A stretch of 64,000 nt of DNA from Limnohabitans sp. 15K (lineage in GTDB: Bacteria > Pseudomonadota > Gammaproteobacteria > Burkholderiales > Burkholderiaceae_C): assembly GCF_002778285.1 (NCBI RefSeq), contig NZ_NESM01000003.1, forward strand, positions 62,001 through 126,000, read 5' to 3'. Numbering within the stretch: the first letter of the stretch is position 1; each line of letters begins with the position of its first letter. Below, one piece after another: positions 17,048 to 25,416 of the stretch. The notes under the pieces were generated by a model that worked only from the letters and a program-made list of their open reading frames with translations, was not told where the DNA came from and searched no databases. The translations under genes were made by a program, and so were the position numbers.

Positions 17048-17104
17048 ATGCGCCGCGACAATCCGCAGTACAAGATTTTTGTGGACGAAGGAATGACCTC
17101 ATGA
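17048..17104 (+). CDS. Possible short ORF coupled to the recombinase
   Basis: The frame starts ATG at 17048, encodes an 18-residue MRRDNPQYKIFVDEGMTS, and its TGA overlaps the recombinase ATG (TCATGA). The frame stays open upstream to about 16998 with only GTG starts. It could be a leader peptide that couples translation, or the tail of a lost gene. No ribosome site is obvious. Low certainty that it is expressed. Confidence 0.3.
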   Translation: MRRDNPQYKIFVDEGMTS

Positions 17105-18258
17105 GCGTTTCACGCTTGAGCGAAGCTTTTGTTCAGCAATTGAGTTGCCCGCCAGAGCGAAGCCATCTGGAGGTGTTTGACACACAGATTCGCGGCTTGT
17201 ATGTGGACGTACAACGAAGTGGCCACATGGCTTACAGGTTGCATTACATACAAGACAAGGTCAAGCGGCACATCACGCTGGGCGATGCCCGTGTGATCAC
17301 TTTGGACGAGGCCCGTCAGCTTGCTCGTGCACACTTGCGGGAATTGCTCGCTGGTAGCGATCTTCGGGGTGATTTGCTGGCACCCAATGCCTTGACGGTC
17401 CAAGAGTTTTTTGTAGACCAGTATCTGCCTTATGTCAAAACCTACAAGCGCAGTTGGGGCACCGATGAGAGCATGATTCGCAACCACATCTTGCCGACGC
17501 TTGGCGCGCGTGGCATGGCCGCATTGCGCACGCCCGACATTGCGCGCTTGGTGCAGTCCATGCGGACCGATGGGTTTGCCCCGGGTACGGTCAATCGGCT
17601 GTTGGTGTTGTTGAAATACGGGTACAAGTTGGCCATGCGCTGGCAAGTGGATTGCATCGAAATCAACCCAGCGCTTGATCTGAAAAACATCAAGGACGAC
17701 AACAAGATTGAGCGTTATCTCACGCCAGAGCAAACCGTGGCACTCATGAGCGCCGTGAGAGCCAGTGACAACACCATGCTGCAGCACATCGTTCCGTTTT
17801 TGCTTTACACCGGGGCACGCAAGCGCGAGGCGCTGGATGCCAAATGGGTCGACATCGATTGGGCTCAGTCGTCTTGGCGCATTCCCAAAACCAAGTCAGG
17901 CAAGATCCGGTATGTGCCGCTGTCGCAAGGGGCCGTTGACCTGCTGACGAAACTCAAAAACGGCTGGCCATCGGTAATCCCCTCCGACGCAGACTACATC
18001 TTCCCCAACCCGCAAACGGGCTTGCCCTATGTGTCGATCTATTACAGCTGGAACACGGCGCGCAAGCAGGCCGGGCTGCCTGAGATGCGCATCCACGATC
18101 TGCGCCACAGCTTTGCCAGCTTTTTGGTCAACGCCGGGCGCAGCCTTTACGAGGTGCAAGAGCTGCTGGGGCACGCCGACATCCGCACCACCAGTCGCTA
18201 TGCACACCTCAAGCGCGAGCGGCTGATGGAGGCGGTGGAGGTGATCAAGCTGGCCTGA
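17101..18258 (+). CDS. Tyrosine recombinase / integrase
   Basis: This 385-aa protein has an N-terminal DUF4102-like arm-binding domain (FDTQIRGLYVDVQ ... YRLHYIQDKVKRHITLG), a core-binding SAM-like domain (~100-190) and a catalytic domain with all expected residues. These are Arg in TGARKREAL (~240), Lys in KTKSGKIRYVPL, H-x-x-R in HDLRHSF (~331), His in LLGHADIRTTSRYAHL and the Tyr nucleophile (~366). Enzymes of this type integrate or excise islands and phages. There is no excisionase, phage gene or intact tRNA beside it. It diverges from the headless S-layer copy, so it could act on that locus; that is conjecture. Confidence 0.9.
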   Translation: MSVSRLSEAFVQQLSCPPERSHLEVFDTQIRGLYVDVQRSGHMAYRLHYIQDKVKRHITLGDARVITLDEARQLARAHLRELLAGSDLRGDLLAPNALTVQEFFVDQYLPYVKTYKRSWGTDESMIRNHILPTLGARGMAALRTPDIARLVQSMRTDGFAPGTVNRLLVLLKYGYKLAMRWQVDCIEINPALDLKNIKDDNKIERYLTPEQTVALMSAVRASDNTMLQHIVPFLLYTGARKREALDAKWVDIDWAQSSWRIPKTKSGKIRYVPLSQGAVDLLTKLKNGWPSVIPSDADYIFPNPQTGLPYVSIYYSWNTARKQAGLPEMRIHDLRHSFASFLVNAGRSLYEVQELLGHADIRTTSRYAHLKRERLMEAVEVIKLA

Positions 18259-18444
18259 TCCAGTTCTGGCCCGTTCACACGCAGCAACCATGGTCGTCGC
18301 GTTTGAGGGGTGCACAATCATGAATCAGTTGATGACAAGTAATTCTCTGGTATTAAATTTATTGGGTTTAAGTATAGAAATTCAAGTTGTGCAATTTGGT
18401 GTCGATGTGTCGAATGGTGGGTTAAAACTTCGGGATGTCTACGC

Positions 18445-18834
18445 ATGATCAAATTAATTGCTGCTTTGTCATTGCTTTTGCTAACAACAGGGTGTGCCAG
18501 TGTTCTCAACGAGGACAAGCAGGTCGTATCAGTGCGTGCGATTTGCTATGGCATGAGCATGCCCTCGCATTGTGTGGCCGAAAACTCCCGAGGCCGTTGG
18601 GCGTTCAATGCGCCCAGGCAGATCGAGGTCAGTAAAGACATGTTTGGTTTGCGCGTGACCTGCAAGTCAGCTTTTGTGGACAAACACACGGTATCGGTTC
18701 GCCCGCAAGTGCAGGTGGCCGTGGCAGGCAATGTGCTTCTGGGCGGCCTGGTCGGCGGCGCAGTCGATATGGCCACGGCCCGTGGTTTGAAATATCCTGC
18801 CCAGATTGACGTTGTTTATCCGTCTTGTAACTGA
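18445..18834 (+). CDS. Small lipoprotein of unknown function
   Basis: This 129-aa protein has a signal and lipobox (LLLTTGCAS, Cys ~17). The mature part resembles the recurrent small 'VSVRAICYGM ... C' lipoproteins with a late Gly-rich hydrophobic hairpin (VAGNVLLGGLVGGAV) that may insert in a membrane. Four more Cys could form disulfides. It precedes the PKD lipoprotein by 17 nt and may form an operon with it. No catalytic motif is visible. Confidence 0.75.
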   Translation: MIKLIAALSLLLLTTGCASVLNEDKQVVSVRAICYGMSMPSHCVAENSRGRWAFNAPRQIEVSKDMFGLRVTCKSAFVDKHTVSVRPQVQVAVAGNVLLGGLVGGAVDMATARGLKYPAQIDVVYPSCN

Positions 18835-18851
18835 TTGAAATTTTATAAACT

Positions 18852-20717
18852 ATGTTTAACCTCAAAATTTTGGTGTCGTGCGCGCTTGTGTGTTTGTTGC
18901 AGGCTTGCGGTGGCGGTGGTGGCTGTTCTTCCGCACTGGGAAGTTTGGTGGGTTGTTCTTCGACACCACCCAATGTCGCCCCCGTAGCCAATGCGGGTCT
19001 GGACCAAAATGTCACCACAGGATCCACGGTGACCATGGACGCGACAAGGAGTTCAGACGCCAACAATGACACGCTCACCTATGCTTGGAGCTTGAGCGGC
19101 AAACCGCCATCCAGCGCCGCTGTGTTGTCATCGGAGAACTCGGTTAAGCCTACTTTCTTGGCCGATGTTTCGGGTGTTTACGTGCTGAGGCTGACTGTCT
19201 CGGATGGCCAGTTGAGCAGCGCGCCGATCGTGGTCACGGTGATTGCATCCAATGAAAATATCCGGCCTGTGGCCAATGCAGGTGTGGACCAAAATGCCTT
19301 GGTCGGCAACACGGTCACGTTGGATGGCAGTGCCAGCACAGATGCCAATCGCGATTTGTTGACTTATGCCTGGTCGGTGCTCTCCAAGCCGTCAGGAAGC
19401 AGCGTAACTTTATCCGATGCCACTGCAGTCAAGCCCACATTCAAGCCTGATGTCGCGGGAACGTATGTGATCAATTTGATCGTGAGCGATGGCAAGCTGT
19501 CGAGTCCGCAGGTGGTCGTGACCGTGGTGGCCACCACGGGTAATGCCGTGCCCGTTGCCAATGCGGGCATTGCGCAAAATGTGACCCTCAATACCAAAGT
19601 TGTTTTGGACGGAAGTGCCAGCAGCGACGCCAACTTTTACGACGTGCTGACCTACAACTGGACCTTGCCTGTCAAGCCTGACAAGAGCAGCGCCCTGCTT
19701 TTATTGGCCAATTCTGCAAAGCCCACTTTTGTTGCGGATGTCGTGGGTACTTATGTGGCCAGCCTGACGGTTTCAGATGGCAAGTCTGAAAGCGCACCGA
19801 AATTGGTCATTATTAATGCGTCAACGGCCAATTCCCAGCCTGTGGCAAATGCTGGCGTCAGTCAAAACGTCTTGCCCGATGCGACGGTGACGCTGGATGG
19901 CTCAGCGAGCAGTGATGCGGACTTCAACACGCTGACCTACAGCTGGACTTTGTCCAGGCCCACAGGAAGTGCGGCTGCGCTTTCCGATGCAACGTCGGCC
20001 AAGCCCACTTTTGTAGCCGACAAATCGGGTGCTTACGTGGCAACATTGGTGGTTAATGATGGAAGGTTGAACAGCAATCCTGTGTCTGTGGTGGTCAATG
20101 CAGCCCTTGTGAACGCGGCGCCTGTGGCCAATGCCGGTGTCAGTCAAAATTTATTGACAGGTGCAACAGTGACTTTGGATGGTTCAGCCAGTACAGATGC
20201 CAACCTGGACACCTTGACCTACAAATGGACCTTGGTTTCGAAGCCTTCGAGTAGCAATGCAACCATTTCCACAGCATCACCGGCAACATCGCAAAAGCCC
20301 CAATTCATTGCAGACAAAAGTGGAGTTTATGTGGCTGTCTTGGTGGTGAACGACGGCAAGATCGACAGCACGATCAACTCGACCACGGTGACCGTGACCG
20401 ATGTGAACGCGGCACCTGTTGCCAATGCCGGTGCCGCTCAGACAGCGGTAATTACCACTGTGTTGGGCGTTACCACCAAGCCAACAGTGACCTTGAATGG
20501 CGTCGAGAGCACCGATGCCAACGGGGATTTGCTGAGCTACAAATGGGTGTTGACCACCAAGCCTACCGGGAGTACAGCAGTTTTGATCACTCCTAACGCC
20601 ATGCGGTCGACATTCATTGCAGATTTGGCGGGGGTGTATGTGGGGACCTTAGTGGTCAACGATGGCAAAGTGGACAGTCTGGCCGCCACAGTCCCGATCA
20701 CTGTCACTGGGCCTTGA
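18852..20717 (+). CDS. Lipoprotein with six PKD-type repeats
   Basis: This 621-aa protein has a signal with lipobox (LLQAC) followed by a Gly-rich stretch. Six tandem ~90-aa PKD/Ig-like domains follow, each beginning near (A)PVANAG-x-x-QN, continuing VTLDGSAS-DAN, then LTY-W-L and KP-F-AD-G-YV, and ending V-DGK-S. The repeats are closely similar in protein and DNA, so the gene may vary in copy number. PKD domains give extended surface stalks. There is no enzyme domain, so a structural or adhesive outer-membrane lipoprotein is likely. TATAAAC lies next to the ATG and no Shine-Dalgarno is evident. Confidence 0.88.
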   Translation: MFNLKILVSCALVCLLQACGGGGGCSSALGSLVGCSSTPPNVAPVANAGLDQNVTTGSTVTMDATRSSDANNDTLTYAWSLSGKPPSSAAVLSSENSVKPTFLADVSGVYVLRLTVSDGQLSSAPIVVTVIASNENIRPVANAGVDQNALVGNTVTLDGSASTDANRDLLTYAWSVLSKPSGSSVTLSDATAVKPTFKPDVAGTYVINLIVSDGKLSSPQVVVTVVATTGNAVPVANAGIAQNVTLNTKVVLDGSASSDANFYDVLTYNWTLPVKPDKSSALLLLANSAKPTFVADVVGTYVASLTVSDGKSESAPKLVIINASTANSQPVANAGVSQNVLPDATVTLDGSASSDADFNTLTYSWTLSRPTGSAAALSDATSAKPTFVADKSGAYVATLVVNDGRLNSNPVSVVVNAALVNAAPVANAGVSQNLLTGATVTLDGSASTDANLDTLTYKWTLVSKPSSSNATISTASPATSQKPQFIADKSGVYVAVLVVNDGKIDSTINSTTVTVTDVNAAPVANAGAAQTAVITTVLGVTTKPTVTLNGVESTDANGDLLSYKWVLTTKPTGSTAVLITPNAMRSTFIADLAGVYVGTLVVNDGKVDSLAATVPITVTGP

Positions 20718-20797
20718 GTTGTCACAGGCATTCGTGAGGGTGCTTGATCGGTAAGGGCTGACATGGGTTGTTGTAACCTGGCTCTTATACTTTAGCG

Positions 20798-22006
20798 ATG
20801 GTTGCCACAGTCACCGCTTACACCGATATTCGTAACCGTGCTCTAACGGGTGTGGGTTATGACGGTGTGGTGCGTGTGTCTGCTGGGGGCTACTACGGAA
20901 CCGGGGTTTTGCTGTACGACGGGCGGGCCGTTTTGACGGCAGCGCATTTGTTTACAGGCGGGCTGAGTTCAGCCACGGTGCATTTCGAAACCGCTGCAGG
21001 CAAGTCAGAGAAAGTCAGTCAGCGTGTGCTGATAGAGCCGCATTACGATCCAGCCAACAGCAACAGTGATTTGGCCTTGGTGTGGTTGTCCGACTCATCG
21101 CCTTTGGCAGCCGATCGGTATCAGCTTTACCGCAGCAGTGATGAAGTAGGTCAAACCATGACCTTTGTGGGTTATGGCCGACCTGGCACTGGCAGTGCGG
21201 GTGTGATGCCCAGTTACAGTGGCGATCCGATCCGTCAGAAAGCGAGCAATGTTTTTGATGCGGACATGTCCGCGCTCAAAACCCAATTGGGTTCAGGCAT
21301 GGGCTGGACGCCTTTGACTGGTAGCCAGATGGCGGCAGATTTTGACGATGGAACGGCGGCGCATGACGCGCTTGGCCAGTTTTTGAATCTGAGGGAAACG
21401 GGCTTGGGGCTAGGCGAGGGCTTGATCACCACGGGTGACAGTGGTGGGCCCGCATTCATTCAAGGCCGTGTTGCAGGCATTGCCAGTTACAGCGCAAGCT
21501 TAAGCCAAGGGGATGCCAAGCCTGATGCCGATGGCGTGGTCAACAGCACTTTTGGCGAGATTGCGGCTTGGCAACGTGTGAGTTATGACCAGCAGTGGAT
21601 CGATCAGAGCTTGCGCGCGGCCTATCCCAACGCGCCCACGAAGCCGGAAGATGTGAAAAAACAGCTGCCAGAGGGTAACAGTGGCACCAGTTATGCCTAT
21701 TTCTTGCTTCAGTTCACGGGTGTTCGGACCAGTCCAGACCAAATTTTGAGTGTGGACTATGCCACCCGTGATGGCACCGCCGTCAAGGGGCAGGACTATG
21801 TTTCTGTCAATGGCACGCTCAAGCTGTATCCGGGTGAGGTGCAAGCGGTGATGGCTGTGGAGATCATCGGCGACACCAGGCCCGAGGCCGATGAGGTTTT
21901 CTATATGGATGTGACAAATCCTGTCGGTGGCAGCTTTGGCCTCGGCGTGGTCATGTTGACAGCCATGCGGACCATCTTGAATGACGATGGCGGCTGGATC
22001 GCCTGA
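20798..22006 (+). CDS. Trypsin-like serine protease with C-terminal Calx-beta domain
   Basis: This 402-aa protein has a chymotrypsin fold with the full triad: His50 (LTAAH), Asp91 (NSDLALV) and Ser215 (TTGDSGGPAF). A Calx-beta domain (~290-400) contains VDYATRDGTAVKGQDYV and the terminal LNDDGG. There is no N-terminal signal peptide, so if exported it would need a C-terminal route such as the type I system in this island. TATACT lies 7 nt before the ATG with no Shine-Dalgarno, so the mRNA may be almost leaderless. It might process S-layer or RTX proteins, which is inference. Confidence 0.87.
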   Translation: MVATVTAYTDIRNRALTGVGYDGVVRVSAGGYYGTGVLLYDGRAVLTAAHLFTGGLSSATVHFETAAGKSEKVSQRVLIEPHYDPANSNSDLALVWLSDSSPLAADRYQLYRSSDEVGQTMTFVGYGRPGTGSAGVMPSYSGDPIRQKASNVFDADMSALKTQLGSGMGWTPLTGSQMAADFDDGTAAHDALGQFLNLRETGLGLGEGLITTGDSGGPAFIQGRVAGIASYSASLSQGDAKPDADGVVNSTFGEIAAWQRVSYDQQWIDQSLRAAYPNAPTKPEDVKKQLPEGNSGTSYAYFLLQFTGVRTSPDQILSVDYATRDGTAVKGQDYVSVNGTLKLYPGEVQAVMAVEIIGDTRPEADEVFYMDVTNPVGGSFGLGVVMLTAMRTILNDDGGWIA

Positions 22007-22009
22007 GGC

Positions 22010-23500
22010 TCAAACAAACCCGAGTTGGGTGGGGTAGTCGGGGCGTCCCGCAGCACTGCCAAAGTGTTTTAGGTTGGGCAAGATGCCATTGAGCTCTGAA
22101 GGTGCCACGCCAAACCAGGTGGCCAGTGTGGCCGCAAATTGATCGACCGAGGTGCTGGGCAAGAGGCGGCCTTGGCCAACGTGCCACTGGTCTTCGGGTT
22201 TGGATGTGTCTCCAACACTGACAGGTGGCGCTTCACCATAAAACGCCGCACCCTTGACGGCGCCTCCGACGATGAGGTGGTGAGAGCCCCAGCCGTGATC
22301 GGACCCATCGCCATTGGAGGTGAGGGTGCGACCAAAGTCGGATGCGGTGAAGGTGGTGACTTTGTCGGCCACACCCAGTTCGACCGTCGCATTGTAAAAA
22401 GCGTTGATGGCCTGGTCTACTTCGGCCAGCAATGTGGGCTGGCGGGCGATCAGGTTGTCGTGCAAGTCAAAGCCGCCCAACGAGACCATGAAGACTTGTC
22501 GTTTGGCGCCCAGGGTGTTGCGGGCGCCAATGAGCTTGGCCACCATTTTGAGTTGGTCGGTGAGGCTGTTGTATTTGTTTTGTCCTGCTGGAAATGGGGT
22601 TTGCAGATTGACGCCTGCGAGGGCGTTGGTGACTTTGCTTTCTGAGCTGAGTGCCCTGCGCATGACGGCGTTGTATTCGTTTTTGAGCAGGTGTGGGCTT
22701 GTTTGGCGCAGCATTTGGCCAAAGGCATCCCGCATGGCGGGTTGGTAAAAATATTGGTCATTCAATGAGCGCACGGCAATCGCGCCGTCGGTGCTGCATT
22801 GGTACTGCAATGCGTTATTGCCCGACAGGAAGACGCTGTTGCCTGTGACCGAGATACAGGAGAACAGCGAATCGCTGTTGCTGCTCAAGGCCAGATCGCC
22901 GATTTTGCCGCCCCAGCCTGTGGTGGACCCTTCGGGCGATGAGGCTTGCCAAAGCGATTGTTGGTCGTTGTGCGAAAACAGTTTGGGCGGCAGCGGGTAC
23001 AGCTGAGTTTGTTGGCTGTTGTATTGCTGTCGGGTGAGTGGCACCACCAATGGGCCCACGTTCAACTGAACAGCTGCTTGCCCGTTGTTGAAGAGTTTGG
23101 CCGTGTTGACGAGGGCCGGGTGCAGGGCATATTGCAGCTCATAGTTAGACGCATAAAATTTTTCATTGCGCAGCGGCACCCGTGGTTTGAGGACGGTGTT
23201 GCTGAGGGCGGATCGCTCCAGAACGATGCCACCTGCCGATGTGCCCGCGCCTGCTGCGCGGATACCGGCGTATTGGGCGTGCCTGTCGGGGTCGTAGGTC
23301 ACCACGGTGTTGGCGTAGTCGTTGCCACCATACAGGAAGACGCAGACCAGGGCTTTGTAATCGGTGGCGCCGAAGGCGGCAGCTTCGCCCATGGCGGCCA
23401 GATTGAGTGCCAGGGGCGTGGCCACGCCAGCAAGACCCAGCTGGCCTGCGCGTTGCAAAAATGCGCGGCGCGTGTGCTTGTCGTTTTGGAGCAGGTGCAT
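22010..23500 (-). CDS. DUF1501 protein with Tat signal
   Basis: The product is about 496 aa from the ATG at 23500. The N-terminus has a twin-arginine motif (TRRAFLQRAG) and a hydrophobic stretch, so folded export through Tat is expected. The DUF1501 domain has the sulfatase/phosphatase-superfamily look: VFLYGGNDYANTVV near the start, GGFDLHDNL, and the late FTASDFGRTL and DHGWGSHHLIVGG. It follows the DUF1800 gene by 10 nt. DUF1800/DUF1501 pairs are common together, but their biochemical role is not established. The residues upstream of 23500 would overlap the end of the DUF1800 region and were not used. Confidence 0.88.
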   Translation of the reverse strand: MHLLQNDKHTRRAFLQRAGQLGLAGVATPLALNLAAMGEAAAFGATDYKALVCVFLYGGNDYANTVVTYDPDRHAQYAGIRAAGAGTSAGGIVLERSALSNTVLKPRVPLRNEKFYASNYELQYALHPALVNTAKLFNNGQAAVQLNVGPLVVPLTRQQYNSQQTQLYPLPPKLFSHNDQQSLWQASSPEGSTTGWGGKIGDLALSSNSDSLFSCISVTGNSVFLSGNNALQYQCSTDGAIAVRSLNDQYFYQPAMRDAFGQMLRQTSPHLLKNEYNAVMRRALSSESKVTNALAGVNLQTPFPAGQNKYNSLTDQLKMVAKLIGARNTLGAKRQVFMVSLGGFDLHDNLIARQPTLLAEVDQAINAFYNATVELGVADKVTTFTASDFGRTLTSNGDGSDHGWGSHHLIVGGAVKGAAFYGEAPPVSVGDTSKPEDQWHVGQGRLLPSTSVDQFAATLATWFGVAPSELNGILPNLKHFGSAAGRPDYPTQLGFV

Positions 23501-23510
23501 GGTCGGGCTT

Positions 23511-25307
23511 TCAGCGTTGCACCAGGTAGTCGGCACTGCTCATGACGAACATGATGGCGCGGGCGACATGGATGCGTTTGAAGTTGTCACTGGCCGAGGC
23601 GGTGATTTGGTCTTGGTTCAGTGCGTTGACGATCAGGTTGACGGTGTCGTTGCCCAGTTGCCCTGCGCACAGCAACAGGTTCAGGTGCTGGACCAGGGCG
23701 TTGGTGTTGCCGATCAGTGTGAATTCAAAGCTGTAGTCTGGCGCAATGTCATGGCCATCGGTGCTGGTGCTGTCCATGGGGTTGGTGACCAGCTCAGGTG
23801 CGCGCACCCAAATGCCTTGGTAAAGGATGTTTTGCAAGTAGTTAATGTACGAAGCGACGGTGCTTTCGTTGACGAGTTGGAACTCTGGTGCGGTGGCGCC
23901 TGTGGCACTGAGTGCGCTTGAAGGGGGTACGTAGCCCGGGCGGAAGAAGTTGAAGACCGATGGCGCTGTGAGGGGGTTTTGGGCAATTGATTCGCGAGCC
24001 GAATAGGTGGAGCCCTGCATTTTCCAGGTGCCTTTGGCCGAGCGTGCGTTGAAGGTGCGTGCCCATTGGGCAATGCGAACCATGGGTTCACGTAATTTTC
24101 CAAAACTGTTGCTGCCAAGACTGGCGGTGCCGGTCGCTTCTTCATCCAGCAAGATGGCACGCAGCACAGCACCCATGTCACCGCGAACCCCTTTGCCATT
24201 GTTGTTGAAGGCGCTGGCCACGCGGGCAACATAGGCCGGACTGGGGTTGCTGGTGACCAGCCGCTGGATCATCTGACGACCAAAGAAGGGGCCCACATTG
24301 GGGTGGTTGAACAGGGTGTCGAGTGCGATCTTCAGCGAGGCGGTGCCGTCAGTGCCAGCCGGGATGGTGGTGCCCAGAAAAACTTTGGTTTCTGGCGAGT
24401 GCCGGTTGGGGTTGAGGCGCAGGGGCTTGAGGGTGTACTCCAGCTTGAGCACCGTGAAGTTGGGCGGACGGGGGCTGGTGAAGCGCCCGACAGATTCGTC
24501 GATTTCGTAGCCGGTGAAGACGCGGGCGAGGTTGCTGACGTCGCTTTGGGTGTAGGTCTCGAGTGGCTGGCCGTTGCTGCCGATTTTGGGGGTGCCGTCG
24601 AGGTTGAGTTGCAGCAGACCGATGGACAACAACTGCATGACTTCGCGGGCGTAGTTTTCATCGGGCACGCGGCCGGTTCGTGCGTCGGCTTTTTGGTTGC
24701 CTTGGGTGTTGAGGAACGAGCCCATGGCATGACAAAGAGTGACTTCTTCAAGCAGTTGCCTGAAATTGCCAAAGGCGTTGTTACACAAGATGTCCCAGTA
24801 GCGGGCCATGGCAAAAGACGGCCAGTTGAGCTGGATGCCTTGGATAGACACGACAAAAAACTCTGACAGTGCGAGGGCAAAACGCTTTCTGACTTGGTCA
24901 GGGGAGGCCATCATTTGGTACCAGACCATGTAGCTGCAGGGTTGATCGCTGAAAAAGAGCTGTTCTTCGTTGATCAGGTCATAACCTGTGCTTTTGAGCC
25001 ACTGCCAAGCCGTTTGCCCCATGGGCGTGGCCATTTGGTTGTCAAGCCAGGTGCTGTAGCCCTGGCTTTGGACTTTGGCGATGTCGTCATAGCTGGCGCT
25101 GTACTGTGAATGCAGCAAAAATCGGGCGGCTTCGGCCTGGGTCGGTTGGCCCGGTAGGGTGGGTGAGCTGGGTGTGGATGCGCTGCCACCGCCACCGCCA
25201 CAGGAGGCGAGGAATGCTGCCAGACCCAGCGGCAGGGCCAGGTTGGACATTGGCGATTCTTGTGGGTCTGTGCTTGTGCTGCTGTCTTGCGTTGCCGATG
25301 CCATCAA
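23511..25307 (-). CDS. DUF1800 lipoprotein
   Basis: This 598-aa protein has a likely signal with a Cys in FLASCGGGGG (~36) and a Ser/Pro-rich linker. A large helical DUF1800 domain follows: EAARFLLHSQYSAS, then WYQMMASPDQVRKRFALALSEFFVVS, NYAREVMQLLSIGL, ARVFTGYEID, and HPNVGPFFGRQMIQRLVTSNPSPAYVARV before FNFFRPGYVPP. It is upstream of and nearly abutting DUF1501, so the two form one operon. The pair is exported and is probably involved in the envelope or in polysaccharides, though this is unproven. It is divergent from the secretion operon. Confidence 0.88.
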   Translation of the reverse strand: MMASATQDSSTSTDPQESPMSNLALPLGLAAFLASCGGGGGSASTPSSPTLPGQPTQAEAARFLLHSQYSASYDDIAKVQSQGYSTWLDNQMATPMGQTAWQWLKSTGYDLINEEQLFFSDQPCSYMVWYQMMASPDQVRKRFALALSEFFVVSIQGIQLNWPSFAMARYWDILCNNAFGNFRQLLEEVTLCHAMGSFLNTQGNQKADARTGRVPDENYAREVMQLLSIGLLQLNLDGTPKIGSNGQPLETYTQSDVSNLARVFTGYEIDESVGRFTSPRPPNFTVLKLEYTLKPLRLNPNRHSPETKVFLGTTIPAGTDGTASLKIALDTLFNHPNVGPFFGRQMIQRLVTSNPSPAYVARVASAFNNNGKGVRGDMGAVLRAILLDEEATGTASLGSNSFGKLREPMVRIAQWARTFNARSAKGTWKMQGSTYSARESIAQNPLTAPSVFNFFRPGYVPPSSALSATGATAPEFQLVNESTVASYINYLQNILYQGIWVRAPELVTNPMDSTSTDGHDIAPDYSFEFTLIGNTNALVQHLNLLLCAGQLGNDTVNLIVNALNQDQITASASDNFKRIHVARAIMFVMSSADYLVQR

Positions 25308-25377
25308 CCGCTCCTGACCGTGGTTGTAGTCTTTATAGCCTTGAATTGTTAAAAACCATAATCCTCACCCGATAAAC

Positions 25378-25416
25378 TTCATATAGGAGTTGTGTATACT
25401 TCACCTCCTATATGAA
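25378..25416 (+). promoter_or_regulatory. Perfect 12-bp inverted repeat over the start codon of the TnpB-like gene
   Basis: TTCATATAGGAG (25378-25389) and CTCCTATATGAA (25405-25416) are perfect complements with a 15-nt spacer. The right arm contains the ATG of the following gene (25412-25414) and the left arm contains its only Shine-Dalgarno-like AGGAG. In DNA it may be an operator; in RNA a hairpin would hide both AGGAG and the start codon. Autoregulation is plausible. This lies at the head of the type I secretion operon. Confidence 0.6.
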
